Shown: positions 63,414 to 64,000 of the stretch, one piece after another
How positions within the stretch are numbered: position 1 is the stretch's first letter
How the letters are laid out: every line of letters begins with the position of its first letter
NCBI RefSeq assembly: GCF_001885765.1
Contig: NZ_JXKD01000003.1
Span: 1-64,000, forward strand
Direction: 5' to 3'
DNA length: 64,000 nt
DNA from: Enterococcus aquimarinus
Lineage (GTDB): Bacteria > Bacillota > Bacilli > Lactobacillales > Enterococcaceae
Notes under the pieces: generated by a model
Told to the model about the DNA's origin: nothing
The model's input: the letters and a program-made list of their open reading frames with translations, nothing else
Database searches by the model: none
Program-made: the position numbers and the translations under genes

Positions 63414-64000
63414 TTGACAAGCATAAAAAAAATTACGCCATCTGATCGTGAGTTACTCTTTCTCAGCTGGCCGATCTTTGTGGAATTATTTCTCAGAGTC
63501 GTCATCGGAAATATTAATGTGTGGATGATTTCCCACTATTCAGAACCTGCTGTCGCTTCCATTGGCGCGGCCAACCAATTATTAAACCTGATGGTATTTG
63601 TTTACGGTTTCATTACGATTGGTACCCAGATTATTATTGCTCAATACATTGGGGCCAACAAATTACGCGACATTAAGCACGTGATACACACGGCATTATT
63701 TGGTTCATTTACAATTGGCATGATGATTAGTATCGTGTTCTTCTTTTTCTCCAAATCTTTACTCACTTTCATGAACTTAAATGAGGAACTAATACAAATT
63801 GGAAATAGTTATTTGCAAATTTTCGGTGGTAGTCTCATTATTTCTGCGCTCTCTGCGGTGATTATTGCCATCTTACGAACACATGGTCATACAAAACCAG
63901 CCCTGCTTATTCCAATGACAGCCAGTATCTTATCGGTAATCGGTAACTATTTTGTACTATATCAACCTTTTGGCTTGCCAAGTTTTGGTGTCAGTGGCCT
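63414..64000 (+). CDS. MATE family efflux protein, 3' end cut by the window
   Basis: The visible 195 residues begin (TTG start, GAGAGGAAA upstream) with LTSIKKITPSDRELLFLSWP and hold about five membrane helices; VNVWMISHYSEPAVASIGAANQL-type sequence and QIIIAQYIGANK are typical of MATE pumps, which export drugs or metabolites using sodium or proton gradients. The frame remains open to the last base. The substrate is unknown. Confidence 0.88.
   Translation, partial: MTSIKKITPSDRELLFLSWPIFVELFLRVVIGNINVWMISHYSEPAVASIGAANQLLNLMVFVYGFITIGTQIIIAQYIGANKLRDIKHVIHTALFGSFTIGMMISIVFFFFSKSLLTFMNLNEELIQIGNSYLQIFGGSLIISALSAVIIAILRTHGHTKPALLIPMTASILSVIGNYFVLYQPFGLPSFGVSG

Noticed and set aside
1-64000. 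CRISPR array, insertion sequence, prophage or toxin-antitoxin pair
   Set aside because: No regularly spaced repeats, transposase, integrase, phage structural gene or small toxin pair was recognised on either strand.

Overview
The window looks like ordinary chromosome of a low-GC Gram-positive lactic-acid-type coccus. The marker arrangement ktrA-liaR-liaS-liaF followed by greA and mltG, a glycine tRNA synthetase split into alpha and beta chains behind a T-box, a DUF4828 protein, two-gene hom-thrB, and many Enterococcus-like protein sequences suggest Enterococcaceae (Enterococcus, Vagococcus or a close relative). The family is an inference from gene content and order; no rRNA is present to settle it. 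No insertion sequence, prophage, CRISPR array or transposase was seen. The right edge cuts a MATE transporter gene, and the left edge may hold the last codons of another gene.

Layout. 1-2.5 kb: LCP-family wall polymer ligase, tagD and Mn superoxide dismutase. 2.6-9.1 kb: DUF1189 membrane protein, a cysteine-free HesB-like protein, ktrA, the liaFSR envelope-stress system, greA and mltG. 9.2-22.5 kb: an AT-rich surface-polymer island. It holds a wall teichoic acid locus (tagH, TagB-like, tagA, tagG, tarI, tarJ, a CDP-polyol transferase, a GT2 enzyme and a GT2/CDP-polyol transferase fusion), preceded by an LtaS/MdoB/GacH-like phosphoglycerol transferase and facing a convergent acyltransferase-3 gene. 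22.7-30.7 kb: small hypothetical gene, asnS, aspB, ypmB-like, dinG (the same order as in Bacillus), cold-shock protein, and a baeRF-like protein. 30.7-31.1 kb: tRNA-Arg(CCU) and an unexplained structured intergenic segment. 31.1-37.4 kb: Eis-like acetyltransferase and a lactose/cellobiose-family PTS operon with a clear sigma-54 promoter, next to its LevR-like activator. 37.4-45.9 kb: DEAD-box helicase, Gfo/Idh/MocA oxidoreductase, DUF4828, DacA, a DUF218 protein, HD hydrolase, SpoU-type methyltransferase, acylphosphatase and a YidC insertase. 46-56.7 kb: glyQS with T-box, recO, the phoH-pgpH-ybeY-dgkA-era operon, yqeY, rpsU and a Fur-family regulator. 56.8-64 kb: ppsR, thrB, hom, a CzrA-like zinc sensor, phosphoglucomutase, trxB and a MATE pump.

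How the genes fit together. TagD makes CDP-glycerol and TarI/TarJ make CDP-ribitol. TagA and the TagB-like enzyme build the linkage unit, the other CDP-polyol transferases extend the chain, TagGH exports it, and the LCP enzyme can attach it to peptidoglycan. DacA, MltG, DgkA (undecaprenol kinase) and LiaFSR also act at the envelope, so much of the window concerns the cell wall and its surveillance.

Best leads: the composition of the teichoic acid locus (two related GT2 domains, one fused to a polymerase-type domain, plus a GacH-like enzyme); the near-perfect -24/-12 promoter of the PTS operon; a tRNA-Arg promoter embedded in an inverted repeat that may also terminate the upstream gene; the unexplained segment behind that tRNA; and an orphan ArsR protein whose alpha-5 metal-site spacing matches CzrA. 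None of these proves an undescribed system; the teichoic acid locus is the strongest candidate for new chemistry.
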